Source of the DNA: Chitinophaga solisilvae
GTDB lineage: Bacteria > Bacteroidota > Bacteroidia > Chitinophagales > Chitinophagaceae
Direction of reading: 5' to 3'
Assembly: GCF_009928525.1 (NCBI RefSeq)
Contig: NZ_JAABOK010000015.1
Location: forward strand, 114,607 to 178,606
Length of the DNA stretch: 64,000 bases
Positions 52,813 to 61,643 of this stretch are shown here, piece after piece. The stretch's first letter is position 1. Each line of letters starts with the position of its first letter. The position numbers and the translations under genes are program-made. Below the pieces are notes generated by a model, which was given only the letters and a program-made list of their open reading frames with translations, was not told the origin of the DNA and searched no databases.

Positions 52813-53530
52813 AACACGGGTTACAAAGCAGCAATACTGCATTTGAGCTAAACAAATTTCATTTCTGATGCTTGGGAAAGTTTGTCTTGGGTTTTCGTGC
52901 AAGGCAGGTACTTAAAGCATGTTAATATAAATACTATAAAATACTCGGGTTAATTGGGTCTTCTGGTTATTGTAACGAAATAAAAATAAAATAAGCAAAA
53001 CACAAAAAAAAATCGTCTGTTTTCCCTGCGGATAACAGCTGTTCCTTATATATAAATAAGATTTCTCAGTGAATTGTTTCAGCAGTTGCTCCGGGATGCC
53101 GGCAAATGATTCTGTGACTGACCGGTAAATTCAAAACAGTAAATATTCATTTTTGAGAATACCGGAAAAAAAGGCTGTGATCTTGTCTTTTATCGTCAGC
53201 CACTTTTCTCTTGCCTACCTTATCTTTAAACTTCCCATTATGGGAATCCATCACTAAGCATGTTCGTTTTTCCTGATGAACACCCAGGTAAGCGTTTTAA
53301 TCATAGCGTGTAAATTATCTGAACCATAAATAACATTTACATTTTCAATTCACATTTATTCAATCAATCTTTCCTAGTTATAAACAATTAATAAACGCTA
53401 ACAAGTTTTAGGGTTACCAGCACCTGCCGGCGATTTTTTATTCTGAGGGAAGGCAACCCCTAAAAAGCTTGCCATTGCGTCCTGTATTGCTAAATTTAGG
53501 CCCTAATTATCCTGCAACTTGTCTAGCCCA
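52813..53530. other. Divergent intergenic region between NRPS and S41 peptidase
   Basis: No gene is recognised. It should hold the NRPS promoter and any regulator site. A 7-bp palindrome with a 1-nt centre lies at 53232-53246. No regulator gene is adjacent. Confidence 0.45.
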
Positions 53531-53561
53531 TTTGTTCAAAGGAAACAACTCGCTATATTTG
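53531..53561 (+). promoter_or_regulatory. Bacteroidota promoter for the S41 peptidase gene
   Basis: TTTG at 53531-53534, 19 nt, then TATATTTG at 53554-53561: an exact match to the -33/-7 consensus. Transcription would begin about 40 nt before the ATG at 53609. Confidence 0.8.
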
Positions 53562-53608
53562 GGGACGGGAACTACGGAGAAATGGCTGTAGTGTAAAAAA
53601 CATTTTAT

Positions 53609-55045
53609 ATGAATTTTAAGATATTATTAGCACCTTTATTTTTTACCATCAATTTTGCACTTGGACAAAACACAGCATTAAAAGGGCCGGGGCTACTTGA
53701 CAAATCGCTGAAAAAAGACAGCATTATTACCGAGTTTTCAGAACTATATAATTTAATAAATACAATTCATCCGGGACAATTTATGTTTTGTTCAAAAAAT
53801 GAATTTGACAAAACATATTTCTCTTTAAAAAACACCATAAAAACTGATCTTTCACTTGTAGAATATTATAAACTAACAGCCACCTTAATGGCAAAAATCA
53901 AAGATGGGCATACAACAGTTGACAGGGGGCAAATGTTTACCTTACTAAATGACAGATTAGTTTTTCCTTTCAGCATCTATAAAATTAAGAATAATTACTA
54001 TTTGGATAAATCATCTCAGGAAAACAAGGAATATGCCGGATGTAGAATTTTAAAAATAAATGGAAAAGACATCAACGCTGTAGTTAACGAAATTAAACAA
54101 TACATTCATCTTGAAGGAAGAAATGAAACAGGGTTAAATACACGATTCCGTAATTTCCCCTTTTATTATTTTATCTACAATCAAACAGAAAAATTTGAAA
54201 TTGAATATATAGACAGTAACAATCATAAGCTGAAAGCCGCATTCAGGGGAATACCATTCAAGACACATACAAATAACATTTCAGAAAAAAACGAACCTTT
54301 AACAACAGAATTCAGAACAAACAATTTGGCTATTCTGAAATTTCGTTCATTTGAAAATGGTTATAATGAAACGGACAGAAAAATAGCAGAGAAACAGTTA
54401 GACCGCTTTTTCACACAACTTGACAGCTTAAAAACTGAAAATTTAATTATCGACTTACGAGATAACGGTGGCGGTTCTGCAGATATTGCCAACTACTTAT
54501 TTTCATATTTAACCAGCACCCCCTATTACTATTTTGATTATACAGGAGCAAAATATAAAAGTGTAAATGAATGGAAGCATTACGCTCAATATCCAGACAA
54601 TATCGAAGAAATAAATCTGAATGAAACAAAATTCAAGGATGGATTAAATTGCTATACAGAAACTGACAGTACAGATTATTGGTGGTTTGAGCTACAACAA
54701 AACAAAGTGAATTTTTACAAAGGAAAGATCAATGTTTTGATAAATGGTGGCTGTTTTTCAACCACCGGACACTTATTAGCCTTGATGAGGGAACATAAAA
54801 TCGGGAAATTTTACGGAGAATATTCACAAGGGAGTAATTATAGTAATGCGGGCGGACAAGCATTTATTTTACCTTATTCCAAAACATTGGTGTGGATACC
54901 TACTTTTCAATACAAAATGAGAACACCCCATTTCATAAACGACCCCAAAGGCATTAAGGCAGACGTTGAAATACCAACACAGCCGAATGACCTAAGAACA
55001 AAGTTTGACAGACAAATCGATTTTGTCATTAAGCAACATTCGTGA
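53609..55045 (+). CDS. S41 family (C-terminal processing-like) peptidase
   Basis: 478 residues. The signal peptide MNFKILLAPLFFTINFALGQ suggests a periplasmic or exported location. The N-terminal helical domain ends in KIKDGHTTV, as in Bacteroidota S41 proteins. The core has NLIIDLRDNGGGS, and the catalytic Ser segment reads VLINGGCFSTTGHLLALMREH. The downstream YGEYSQGSNYSNAGGQAFILPYSKTLVWIPT region fits the final strands with the expected turn before the C-terminus. A Lys in the usual SxxxK-type dyad position is not obvious. Codon use is clearly AT-richer than in the NRPS. It has its own consensus promoter and terminator. Confidence 0.85.
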   Translation: MNFKILLAPLFFTINFALGQNTALKGPGLLDKSLKKDSIITEFSELYNLINTIHPGQFMFCSKNEFDKTYFSLKNTIKTDLSLVEYYKLTATLMAKIKDGHTTVDRGQMFTLLNDRLVFPFSIYKIKNNYYLDKSSQENKEYAGCRILKINGKDINAVVNEIKQYIHLEGRNETGLNTRFRNFPFYYFIYNQTEKFEIEYIDSNNHKLKAAFRGIPFKTHTNNISEKNEPLTTEFRTNNLAILKFRSFENGYNETDRKIAEKQLDRFFTQLDSLKTENLIIDLRDNGGGSADIANYLFSYLTSTPYYYFDYTGAKYKSVNEWKHYAQYPDNIEEINLNETKFKDGLNCYTETDSTDYWWFELQQNKVNFYKGKINVLINGGCFSTTGHLLALMREHKIGKFYGEYSQGSNYSNAGGQAFILPYSKTLVWIPTFQYKMRTPHFINDPKGIKADVEIPTQPNDLRTKFDRQIDFVIKQHS

Positions 55046-55081
55046 TTGAATGTATGCTTTGAAGTCTGCGCTAAAAGCAAA

Positions 55082-55118
55082 AAGCCTGCAATTATTTTAG
55101 TTGCAGGCTTCTATATTT
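55082..55118 (+). terminator. Terminator of the S41 peptidase gene
   Basis: A 10-bp perfect stem (55082-55091 with 55101-55110) with a 9-nt loop, followed by a T-rich tract. Confidence 0.85.
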
Positions 55119-55272
55119 TTTTACTGTTTCTTGTGAACCCTATGGTCCAAAACGCGAACCTTTTTCTACCTGATTGGGCGTAAATTATCCGAAATATACC
55201 ATTAGTGTTGCTGTTATCGCCAATTTTGCATCCATTATAATTTCAAACCTTTCTTCCTCATTTTTCTTCATT

Positions 55273-55908
55273 TTAATAGAACCCTGGTTTGTCTCCGTAA
55301 ACGCCGGGCTTATTTACACCTACACTCGCTTTAACATCTTTTCCAGGATGTTCTATAATATCTACGACGTAGGCTGCAACAGCTTTTCTTGCAACTTCGG
55401 TTCCTACGAACGGTTCTCCTTTCTGTGTGGTTTCGTAAGCTGTTTCATTTTTATCGGTCAACCAGGATGGGCGGATAATGGTATAGTCCAATGAAGAAGC
55501 TTCGATAATATCGGCTGCGTGACGATAGCGAATCAAGTCGGAACCGATCATCCGTTCATTCCATTGTCCGAATTTGCCCGGTATTTCTTTATAGATTCCC
55601 AAAGAGGTAATGAATATTAAACGTTTTACTCCGGCGGTTTCCATTGATTTAACGATTTCTCCTGCCATTTTATCAATCTGCCCGGCAAGATTTGCATATA
55701 CAATCTCCTGTCCTTTGACAGCGTTGTCCAGATCGGGCTTGTGCAGTACATCGCCTTTGATGATGTTGGCATTGGGAGCTTGTTCTGCCAGACCGTTCGT
55801 GTTTCTTGCAAACAAGGTTAATTCAATATTCTTTTTGTCTTTAAGATAGTCAATTACATGCTGGGCAATTGCTCCGCCAGCACCTAACACTAAAATTTTT
55901 GTTACCAT
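55273..55908 (-). CDS. Atypical SDR / NAD(P)-binding protein (NmrA-like)
   Basis: 211 residues. The N-terminal Rossmann motif ILVLGAGGAIAQHVIDYL binds NAD(P). NANIIKGDVLHKPDLDNAVKGQEIVYANLAG, then GVKRLIFITSLGIY, and later SSLDYTIIRPSWLTD are the conserved blocks of atypical SDRs (epimerase/NmrA-like). The IRPSWLTD block is the typical C-terminal signature. A full Tyr-x3-Lys dyad is not clear (Y132-RHAA), so it may be a redox sensor or a reductase. It lies upstream on the minus strand of nothing else in an obvious operon; the hydrolase gene is 168 nt away in the same direction. Confidence 0.82.
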   Translation of the reverse strand: MVTKILVLGAGGAIAQHVIDYLKDKKNIELTLFARNTNGLAEQAPNANIIKGDVLHKPDLDNAVKGQEIVYANLAGQIDKMAGEIVKSMETAGVKRLIFITSLGIYKEIPGKFGQWNERMIGSDLIRYRHAADIIEASSLDYTIIRPSWLTDKNETAYETTQKGEPFVGTEVARKAVAAYVVDIIEHPGKDVKASVGVNKPGVYGDKPGFY

Positions 55909-56076
55909 CTTATTTTTTATTTATTCTATAATATCTAATAAGTCATGAAGAACAACGAAACAACGTAGCGCATTTTTTGCTTACGCTGTTTCGTTACATG
56001 AAATTACCCTTCAGAATTAAGCACTTGCCTCACAAACACCTGTCATCATTGAATTTCATTGTGTTTTTCCTCCTCT

Positions 56077-57099
56077 CTACTTCATATACTTGTCCAGGAA
56101 AGCCAATACTTTTTCGGGCGTTCTGCCGAAATAATTATAGCCATCTTTAAAACGATTGTCGCTATCTACCCAAATCAGTTCTTTGTTGTTGCTTGGGATA
56201 GAATCGAAGGTAGATTGCGAACTGGCCTTGGCATTTTTAACCCAGGAATCTCTTTCCACCTGCCACATGATTAAAGGCATTTTCACATTCCTGGAATATT
56301 TGCGCGGATCCATTTCATCGCGGGTAAAACCACCTGCTTTCAATAGTTCAAAATCGAGCAAATCCAGGTATTGTGAAATGCCATTTGCTTCGGAAAATGC
56401 CTGATAAACATCCTCCATATTTGGCACTAAGGGATTTACAAAACATCTTACATTTTCAAATAATTCAGGATGACGGTACAAAGCATGCCACTGCGAAAGC
56501 CCTCCCAAACATTGGTTGAACAATGCTACTTTCATTTTGCTCAACCGGGGATGTGCATCTACATATTTTTTTACGCCCACGCAGTCGCGCCATTCCAAAT
56601 GACCGATGCCGCACATTTTATTATTGGCTTCGCCGCTTTGGCCGTGGTTGCGCAAATCGTATGCTATAATGTTGTAACCCGCATCGGTCAGGATTTTCAT
56701 TTGAATTACGAAATCAATTTCACAATCAATAAATCCTGCCCACGGCAACCCCATGTGCCCTTGAAAACCCGCGCGGCACATAGGCAAAGCATGATTAAAA
56801 ATAATGAGTTTATCGCTTTCGCCACCTTTTGCCGGAATATACCATCCGCTGATGGGCACGCCATCGTCGGCAGGAAAATAAATATCTTCCCAGCCCGTCA
56901 TGCCGTAATCGTCGGGGGTCTTGTGCAGGATGCTGCGCCATTCTCTTTTGCAGACATTTACCAGACCCATCACTTTGGTATAGTCTTCTTCCGAAATTTC
57001 GTCGGCTTGTTTTTTGGCTTTTTCTAAAAGTTCCTTTGACATTCTTGCGGTGGGAGTGGGTTGCACCTCAATACCCGATAAATTGATTTGATTTTTCAT
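56077..57099 (-). CDS. Alpha/beta hydrolase with Cys at the nucleophile elbow
   Basis: 340 residues, no signal peptide. DDYGMTGWEDIYFPADDGVPISGWYIPAKGGESDKLIIFNHALPM is the first strand region with the oxyanion-hole area. AGYNIIAYDLRNHGQSG is the standard second block. The nucleophile elbow reads VALFNQCLGGLSQW, so Cys stands where Ser is usual in GxSxGG. KMPLIMWQVERDSWV gives the late strand near the acid residue, and the family's final His is not obvious in the C-terminal part. A Cys nucleophile occurs in dienelactone hydrolases. It lies between the SDR gene and the AraC regulator, all on the minus strand. Confidence 0.75.
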   Translation of the reverse strand: MKNQINLSGIEVQPTPTARMSKELLEKAKKQADEISEEDYTKVMGLVNVCKREWRSILHKTPDDYGMTGWEDIYFPADDGVPISGWYIPAKGGESDKLIIFNHALPMCRAGFQGHMGLPWAGFIDCEIDFVIQMKILTDAGYNIIAYDLRNHGQSGEANNKMCGIGHLEWRDCVGVKKYVDAHPRLSKMKVALFNQCLGGLSQWHALYRHPELFENVRCFVNPLVPNMEDVYQAFSEANGISQYLDLLDFELLKAGGFTRDEMDPRKYSRNVKMPLIMWQVERDSWVKNAKASSQSTFDSIPSNNKELIWVDSDNRFKDGYNYFGRTPEKVLAFLDKYMK

Positions 57100-57310
57100 T
57101 TATTTGAATTTTTTAAACTCATGATTAAATAATAGAATTTATTTTAGAGCTTGTTTATACCTTGTTGGCATTTTATTGTTGTATCATGATATTTTTTAAA
57201 GTTATACTTCTTGTTTTTTGACAAAATAAAATTAGATACAATTACATCCTTTAAACGTAGACAGATTACTGAAAAGAGGAGACTTTTTACTGATTGGTAT
57301 TTCTTTAAAA

Positions 57311-57335
57311 CAAAAAAGCAACCCTGAAGGTTGCT
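57311..57335 (-). terminator. Terminator of the AraC-family gene
   Basis: A 7-bp stem (57317-57323 with 57329-57335) with a 5-nt loop, followed on the minus strand by a T-run. It lies 30 nt after the AraC stop codon. Confidence 0.7.
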
Positions 57336-57364
57336 GTGTATTTAAACTATCCGATTGTTTTAGA

Positions 57365-58228
57365 TTACATTCCCCTGAACACCTTGGGCGACATGCCTGT
57401 TTTCTTGCGGAAGAACTTTGCAAAATAGTTGGGATAATCAAAACCCAGACTGTAAGAGATTTCGCTGATAGAAAGTGAAGTATTTTTGAGCTTGTCTTTT
57501 GCTTGTTTTAAAACAAAATTATGGATATGCTCAATGGGCGATTCACCAGTAAAGTGCTTGATCAAATCCCCGAAATAATTAGGTGACAGGTTGGCTTTTT
57601 GTGCAAACCAGGCAACCGAAGGAAGACCGGAAACATCTTCGCTTTTGTCGAAATACTGCTTTAGGTTTTTATAAAAATTATCAATCACGGAATTATAGAT
57701 GCTGCTTCTTGAATCAAATTGTCTATCGTAAAACACTTGTGTGTAAGACAGTATCAGTGCGATGTAGGACATGATAATATCTTTGGAATAATATTCTTTC
57801 TGAAACTCATCATAAGCCTTTTTGTACAGATCCCACAGGATCGCTTCTTCATCTTTAGTAAGAAACAGTGCTTCATGATTGTTATAGTGAACAAAATTAT
57901 AGTCTTTCGCCAGTTTGTTTACATACCTGGCACTCACCAGAATATTGTAGCCGGCATCAGGGGCATTAATATCCCAATCCAGCGAATTCTGCGGACAGTC
58001 AACATACATAAAAGATTTTGACTGATCTTCCAGAAGTTGTGTTTCCTTAAAGCTCTTTTCCAAAGGTGGCTTTATAGCCAATAAATAGAAATCTATTGTA
58101 ATGGAATTGGATTGCAGCCTTATGTTCTCCTCATTTTCATAGTTTACAATGAGCAGATTATCATTCTTTGGTTTATCAACGTTAAGATAGGCTGCGAACT
58201 CTCTTATGTTAAATATTTTATTGACCAT
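57365..58228 (-). CDS. AraC family transcription regulator
   Basis: 287 residues. The N-terminal part (about 1-170) is a beta-rich sensing domain without a recognised ligand motif. The C-terminal 100 residues form the AraC double HTH: SVAWFAQKANLSPNYFGDLIKHFTGESPIEHIHNFVLKQAKDKLKNTSLSISEISYSLGFDYPNYFAKFFRKKTGMSPKVFR, with all consensus positions present. It is transcribed toward the hydrolase and SDR genes but ends in its own terminator. A likely job is control of those two neighbouring genes, in the manner of Bacteroidota AraC-reductase/hydrolase sets; this is inference. Confidence 0.93.
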   Translation of the reverse strand: MVNKIFNIREFAAYLNVDKPKNDNLLIVNYENEENIRLQSNSITIDFYLLAIKPPLEKSFKETQLLEDQSKSFMYVDCPQNSLDWDINAPDAGYNILVSARYVNKLAKDYNFVHYNNHEALFLTKDEEAILWDLYKKAYDEFQKEYYSKDIIMSYIALILSYTQVFYDRQFDSRSSIYNSVIDNFYKNLKQYFDKSEDVSGLPSVAWFAQKANLSPNYFGDLIKHFTGESPIEHIHNFVLKQAKDKLKNTSLSISEISYSLGFDYPNYFAKFFRKKTGMSPKVFRGM

Positions 58229-58249
58229 TGCTTACAAATAATACTTATA

Positions 58250-58257
58250 CAAAGATA
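58250..58257 (-). promoter_or_regulatory. Bacteroidota -7 element (TATCTTTG) for the AraC gene
   Basis: An exact TAnnTTTG match on the minus strand, 22 nt before the ATG. No clear -33 TTTG. Confidence 0.55.
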
Positions 58258-59026
58258 GTTTCTTTACTTGCTGAAAGATGGAGACATTTTAAGTCAAAAA
58301 GGATACATTTTACTAATTTGATGTTTTTTTTCGTTCTCCTTTTCTTCTGCTAGAATCTGACGGAGGGTGGTTTGCCGGAATCTCAAGGTAGGTAAAAAAA
58401 AATTGAAGGTTAATTTTAGCATAATTAACCCTTTGGTACTCGAACCATTACGGGTTCTATATTAGTTGATTATGACTTTCTGGCTTTGTCATAGTCAATT
58501 GAACGAACACAAAAAAGTCTTCAAACTCTATGAATTTGAAGGCTTAAAAATTTTCTGCGATCCCGCTGGGAACACCGTATATCTTCGTAATGCCTTGTTG
58601 AGTCTGTATTTGATAGTGGTGAGCGTTTATTGCTAACCGTAATGCTGACCTGATTTGTTCGCCCCCCAAAATTATATCAGGAATCATGATTGCTCAAAAA
58701 TAATAAAATAATTTTATCCTGTTGAAAACTAATCTTTTACTCACCATAAAACGCCATATCCTCTCCTTCCACTCTAGCATTAAGCATTGTGGCAATTGGT
58801 TTGCCGCAATCCTACTCTATGAGTAGAAAGCCTGTCCTGCAAAGCACGCATATTATTGCCAACCTTCTGTTGCGTGGCCTTGGCTTAAATCGGCGTTGTA
58901 TGGATACATGTATGCCTTAACACCTAGCGTATCATTTCAATAGGCGCATCATTTTCAGGCATCACCATAATAACAAAATAGAACTCATTATATTAAATTA
59001 TGACACCGTATTACCACGGCTTAAAG
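58258..59026. other. Intergenic region with tRNA-end fragment and gene relic
   Basis: A hairpin (CTTCAAA/TTTGAAG, about 58519-58541) is followed at 58559-58571 by a 13-nt copy of the tRNA-Lys 3' end. On the minus strand, 58737 to about 58900 encodes protein-like pieces in two frames: NNMRALQDRLSTHRVGLRQ, then PIATMLNARVEGEDMAFYGE and a stop. This points to a decayed gene of unknown family. Confidence 0.45.
58559..58571. repeat. 13-nt direct repeat of the tRNA-Lys 3' end (possible att site)
   Basis: GATCCCGCTGGGA occurs here and at 60217-60229 inside the tRNA, in the same orientation. The two copies bracket the DUF1016 gene. No integrase is visible between them. Confidence 0.5.
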
Positions 59027-59034
59027 TATATTTG
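59027..59034 (+). promoter_or_regulatory. Bacteroidota -7 element (TATATTTG) for the DUF1016 gene
   Basis: An exact TAnnTTTG match 18 nt before the ATG at 59053. It overlaps an earlier in-frame ATG at 59032 and so argues against that start. The leader would be very short. Confidence 0.6.
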
Positions 59035-59052
59035 TCTTGCAACATTTTTCAT

Positions 59053-60054
59053 ATGGAATTACTGGAACAAAAATACAAACAGCTTGTTTCCGGAATAGGA
59101 CAATTATTAGCCGCCGGAAGGGAAAACGCAGCTCAACAGATAAATACTATTTTGGTATATACTTATTGGGAAATCGGTCGATATATTGTAGAATATGAAC
59201 AAAAAGGGAACGAGAAAGCTGAATATGGAAGCCAGTTATTTGAAAAGCTATCCAAAGACCTCACAGCCTCTTATGGTAAAGGATTCAGCAGATCCAACCT
59301 ATCATATATGAGAAAATTATACAATAACTTCCCAAAACGTGAGACACTGTCTCACAAATTGACTTGGAGCCATTATTTTGAAATCCTCAAATCAGATTCA
59401 GATCTGGAAATTGGCTTTTACGCCAAACAATCCGAAAAGGAAAAATGGAGTGTAAGAGAATTAAAGCGGCAAATGAAAAGTATGCTTTTTCATAGACTGG
59501 CTTTAAGTACGGACAAAGAAGGGATTTTAAGGCTGGCCAATGAAGGACACGAAATACAACAAGCAGAAGACTTACTGAAAGATCCATTTGTGCTGGAATT
59601 CTTGCATATTCCCGAACAACATCTATATCTTGAAAGCGATTTGGAAGAAAAGCTGATTAATAACCTTCAGCATTTCTTATTGGAGCTAGGAAAAGGATTC
59701 GCGTTTATAGGCAGGCAATACCGCATGAGTATTGGTGGCAAGCATTTCAGACTTGATTTATTGTTTTATCATAGAATACTGAAATGCTTTGTTTTAATTG
59801 ATTTAAAAAGAGGAGAAATTGACCATACAGATATTGGTCAAATGAATCTGTATCTCAACTATTTTAAAAAAGAAGAGGCATCCGAAGGAGATAACGAGCC
59901 TGTAGGAATATTATTAGGTGCATATAAAGACCATATCCTCGTTGAATATGCAACAAGTAGTATAACGAACAAAGTATTATTAGCTAAATATCAGTTATAT
60001 CTGCCAGACAAGAAACAGTTAGAAAAAGCGCTGAACAAATTACTTGATCTCTAA
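59053..60054 (+). CDS. DUF1016 / YhcG-type PDDEXK nuclease protein
   Basis: 333 residues from the ATG at 59053. The ATG at 59032 falls inside the promoter element. The N-terminal helical domain has the family pattern: INTILVYTYWEIGRYIVEYEQKG, AEYGSQLFEKLSKDLTASYGKGFSRSNLSYMRKLY and the LSWSHYxxIL-like LTWSHYFEILK. The C-terminal PDDEXK nuclease core includes KGFAFIGRQYRMSIGGKHFRLDLLFYHRILKCFVLIDLKRG, giving the D...(D)xK signature. Members are found in mobile and defence-associated loci and are thought to bind or cut nucleic acid. Here it stands alone next to tRNA-Lys, flanked by a tRNA-end repeat. Confidence 0.9.
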   Translation: MELLEQKYKQLVSGIGQLLAAGRENAAQQINTILVYTYWEIGRYIVEYEQKGNEKAEYGSQLFEKLSKDLTASYGKGFSRSNLSYMRKLYNNFPKRETLSHKLTWSHYFEILKSDSDLEIGFYAKQSEKEKWSVRELKRQMKSMLFHRLALSTDKEGILRLANEGHEIQQAEDLLKDPFVLEFLHIPEQHLYLESDLEEKLINNLQHFLLELGKGFAFIGRQYRMSIGGKHFRLDLLFYHRILKCFVLIDLKRGEIDHTDIGQMNLYLNYFKKEEASEGDNEPVGILLGAYKDHILVEYATSSITNKVLLAKYQLYLPDKKQLEKALNKLLDL

Positions 60055-60147
60055 TACGGTTAGCACAATTAAATAATAATCCTGCTAATTTCAACGCTCA
60101 CTTTTTTATCCTTTTCTTTTTTTTCACAGCTTTACCACTAAAAACAA

Positions 60148-60180
60148 AAAACCTTGCAGAAGCAGATTCTACAAGGTTTT
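60148..60180 (-). terminator. Terminator downstream of tRNA-Lys
   Basis: A 9-bp stem (60148-60156 with 60172-60180) with an internally paired loop. On the minus strand it lies about 36 nt after the tRNA 3' end and runs into a T-rich tract. Confidence 0.75.
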
Positions 60181-60215
60181 AATTACATTAGAGTATTTAC
60201 TTTTACTCTTGTTGG

Positions 60216-60288
60216 TGATCCCGCTGGGACTCGAACCCAGGACCCATACATTAAAAGTGTATTGCTCTACCAACTGAGCTACGGAATC
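60216..60288 (-). tRNA. tRNA-Lys (anticodon UUU)
   Basis: 73 nt on the minus strand. The acceptor stem GATTCCG/CGGGATC pairs with one G-T wobble. The D arm has AGCTCAGTTGGTAGAGC, the anticodon stem is ATACA/TGTAT with loop CTTTTAA, and the T arm is CTGGG-TTCGAGT-CCCAG. Discriminator base A; CCA is not encoded. Confidence 0.97.
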
Positions 60289-60491
60289 ATGCCGTTTTGT
60301 TTAACGGAGTGCAAAGATAGAAATTTATTCATTTCTACCAAATTAAATCTACAAAAAAATCATACTACATAAAACAAACCTGCCACCAGACTACCTTACA
60401 GCGGGATATTTTTTTCTTTCAAATGATGAAAATTACTGCACTTTTCTACCGGCAAATACTTTAAATTTAAGTACAGCGAATCTTCAACATT

Positions 60492-60962
60492 ATGGAAACA
60501 CCAAACATTACCAGACATCTTACCATTCCACTGGCTTCCGGTAACGCCTACACGAAATTCGTTTATGAAATCAACGAATGGTGGCCCAAAGCATACACCT
60601 GGTCAGGAGATAAATTGCTTAACATACGCATACACCCTGCCGTAAACGGCCTCTGTACAGAAACAGGCCCGCATGAATTCCGCTGCGACTGGGGCAGGGT
60701 CGTATACCTCGCTGAAGGAGAAAGTATCGCCTTCCTGTGGCAGATAAGCCCCTCCCGCGTACCAGAACCGGACGCCGCAAAAGCCAGCGAAGTATTCCTA
60801 CACTTCATCAATGAAGGCAACAATAAAACCAAAGTAGATTTCGGACACCGCCATTTCGACAAACACGGCGAAGGCGCCGCACAATATCGCGAACAGATGA
60901 ACAGCCCCGAAGGATGGGACTTCATCCTTGACAGCTTCCTGCAATACTGCAGACAATCGTAG
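60492..60962 (+). CDS. SRPBCC (START-like/AHSA1-type) domain protein
   Basis: 156 residues, no signal peptide. The layout fits a single helix-grip domain: an N-terminal strand (NITRHLTIPLASGNAYTKFVYEINEWWPKAYTWSG), then RCDWGRVVYLAEGESIAFLWQISP, a VFLHFINEGNNKTKVDFGHRHFDKHG strand pair, and a long C-terminal helix (GWDFILDSFLQYCRQS). AHSA1-type proteins bind hydrophobic ligands or act with other partners. The specific role is unknown. It converges with the DinB-like gene. Confidence 0.82.
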   Translation: METPNITRHLTIPLASGNAYTKFVYEINEWWPKAYTWSGDKLLNIRIHPAVNGLCTETGPHEFRCDWGRVVYLAEGESIAFLWQISPSRVPEPDAAKASEVFLHFINEGNNKTKVDFGHRHFDKHGEGAAQYREQMNSPEGWDFILDSFLQYCRQS

Positions 60963-60966
60963 TAAT

Positions 60967-61006
60967 AGCCGGCCGTCTTTCCTGCCCGTAAGAAATACAG
61001 CCGGCT
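60967..61006. terminator. Possible shared terminator between convergent genes
   Basis: 7-bp arms AGCCGGC/GCCGGCT (60967-60973 with 61000-61006) with further pairing inside the loop, in the 53-nt gap between the SRPBCC and DinB genes. Confidence 0.45.
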
Positions 61007-61015
61007 TTACACCGG

Positions 61016-61507
61016 CTAATACTCGTCAGCGCTCGGCCCATAGCTGCCGGGAACCGGTATTTCCAGCAACCGCAGGTATACGCCCAGCTGCGCACGGTGG
61101 TGCACAATCTGGCTGTATACCATACGGATCACTTCTGCTTTCGTATAAGTTTTGTGAATAACATCGCCCTCTCTCAGCGTCCACATCTCTTCCAGCTGCT
61201 CCGGCATGGCAGCTGTCAGCTGACTGCGGCCTTCTGCCAGCGTAGTGGTAAAGTACGCCAGCAACTCGTCGTTGTTCTTTAACGGCGACGGGTTATAATC
61301 AAATGTGGCAGTATCCAGTTCTGACGTGGTCAGCGTCATCTTCACCCAACCCGGCAATTCCGCAATATGCGTCGCCAGCCTTAACAGCTTCATACTTTTC
61401 GGATGAGGCTGCCAGTCGTATTTATCTGCCGGCAAACGTTCCAGCATCTTTCGGGTGGTAACAGACTCTTCGTCCATTTCCTTCAGCAATGATTGAATAA
61501 GAGACAT
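61016..61507 (-). CDS. DinB family protein
   Basis: 163 residues, four-helix bundle type. RLATHIAELPGWVKMTLT carries the first metal-ligand His. VIRMVYSQIVHHRAQLGVYLRLLEIPVPGSYGPSADEY is the family's C-terminal signature, with the HHRAQL metal ligands and the ...P.YGPS.DE ending. Related proteins are metal-dependent enzymes acting on thiols, and many are uncharacterised. It starts 136 nt from the end of the TonB receptor gene, in the same direction. Confidence 0.92.
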   Translation of the reverse strand: MSLIQSLLKEMDEESVTTRKMLERLPADKYDWQPHPKSMKLLRLATHIAELPGWVKMTLTTSELDTATFDYNPSPLKNNDELLAYFTTTLAEGRSQLTAAMPEQLEEMWTLREGDVIHKTYTKAEVIRMVYSQIVHHRAQLGVYLRLLEIPVPGSYGPSADEY

Positions 61508-61643
61508 AGTGGTAAATTTTTGTTGCTGCTACAAAGGAAAACTGGGCGTGTGACAACCCTATGTCAGCAGCCCTCCAAAATAGTTGTACCTACACATTGC
61601 CTCCAACCAATTGCTAAAGAAGTATAAGACATGCCTCCTGCGT

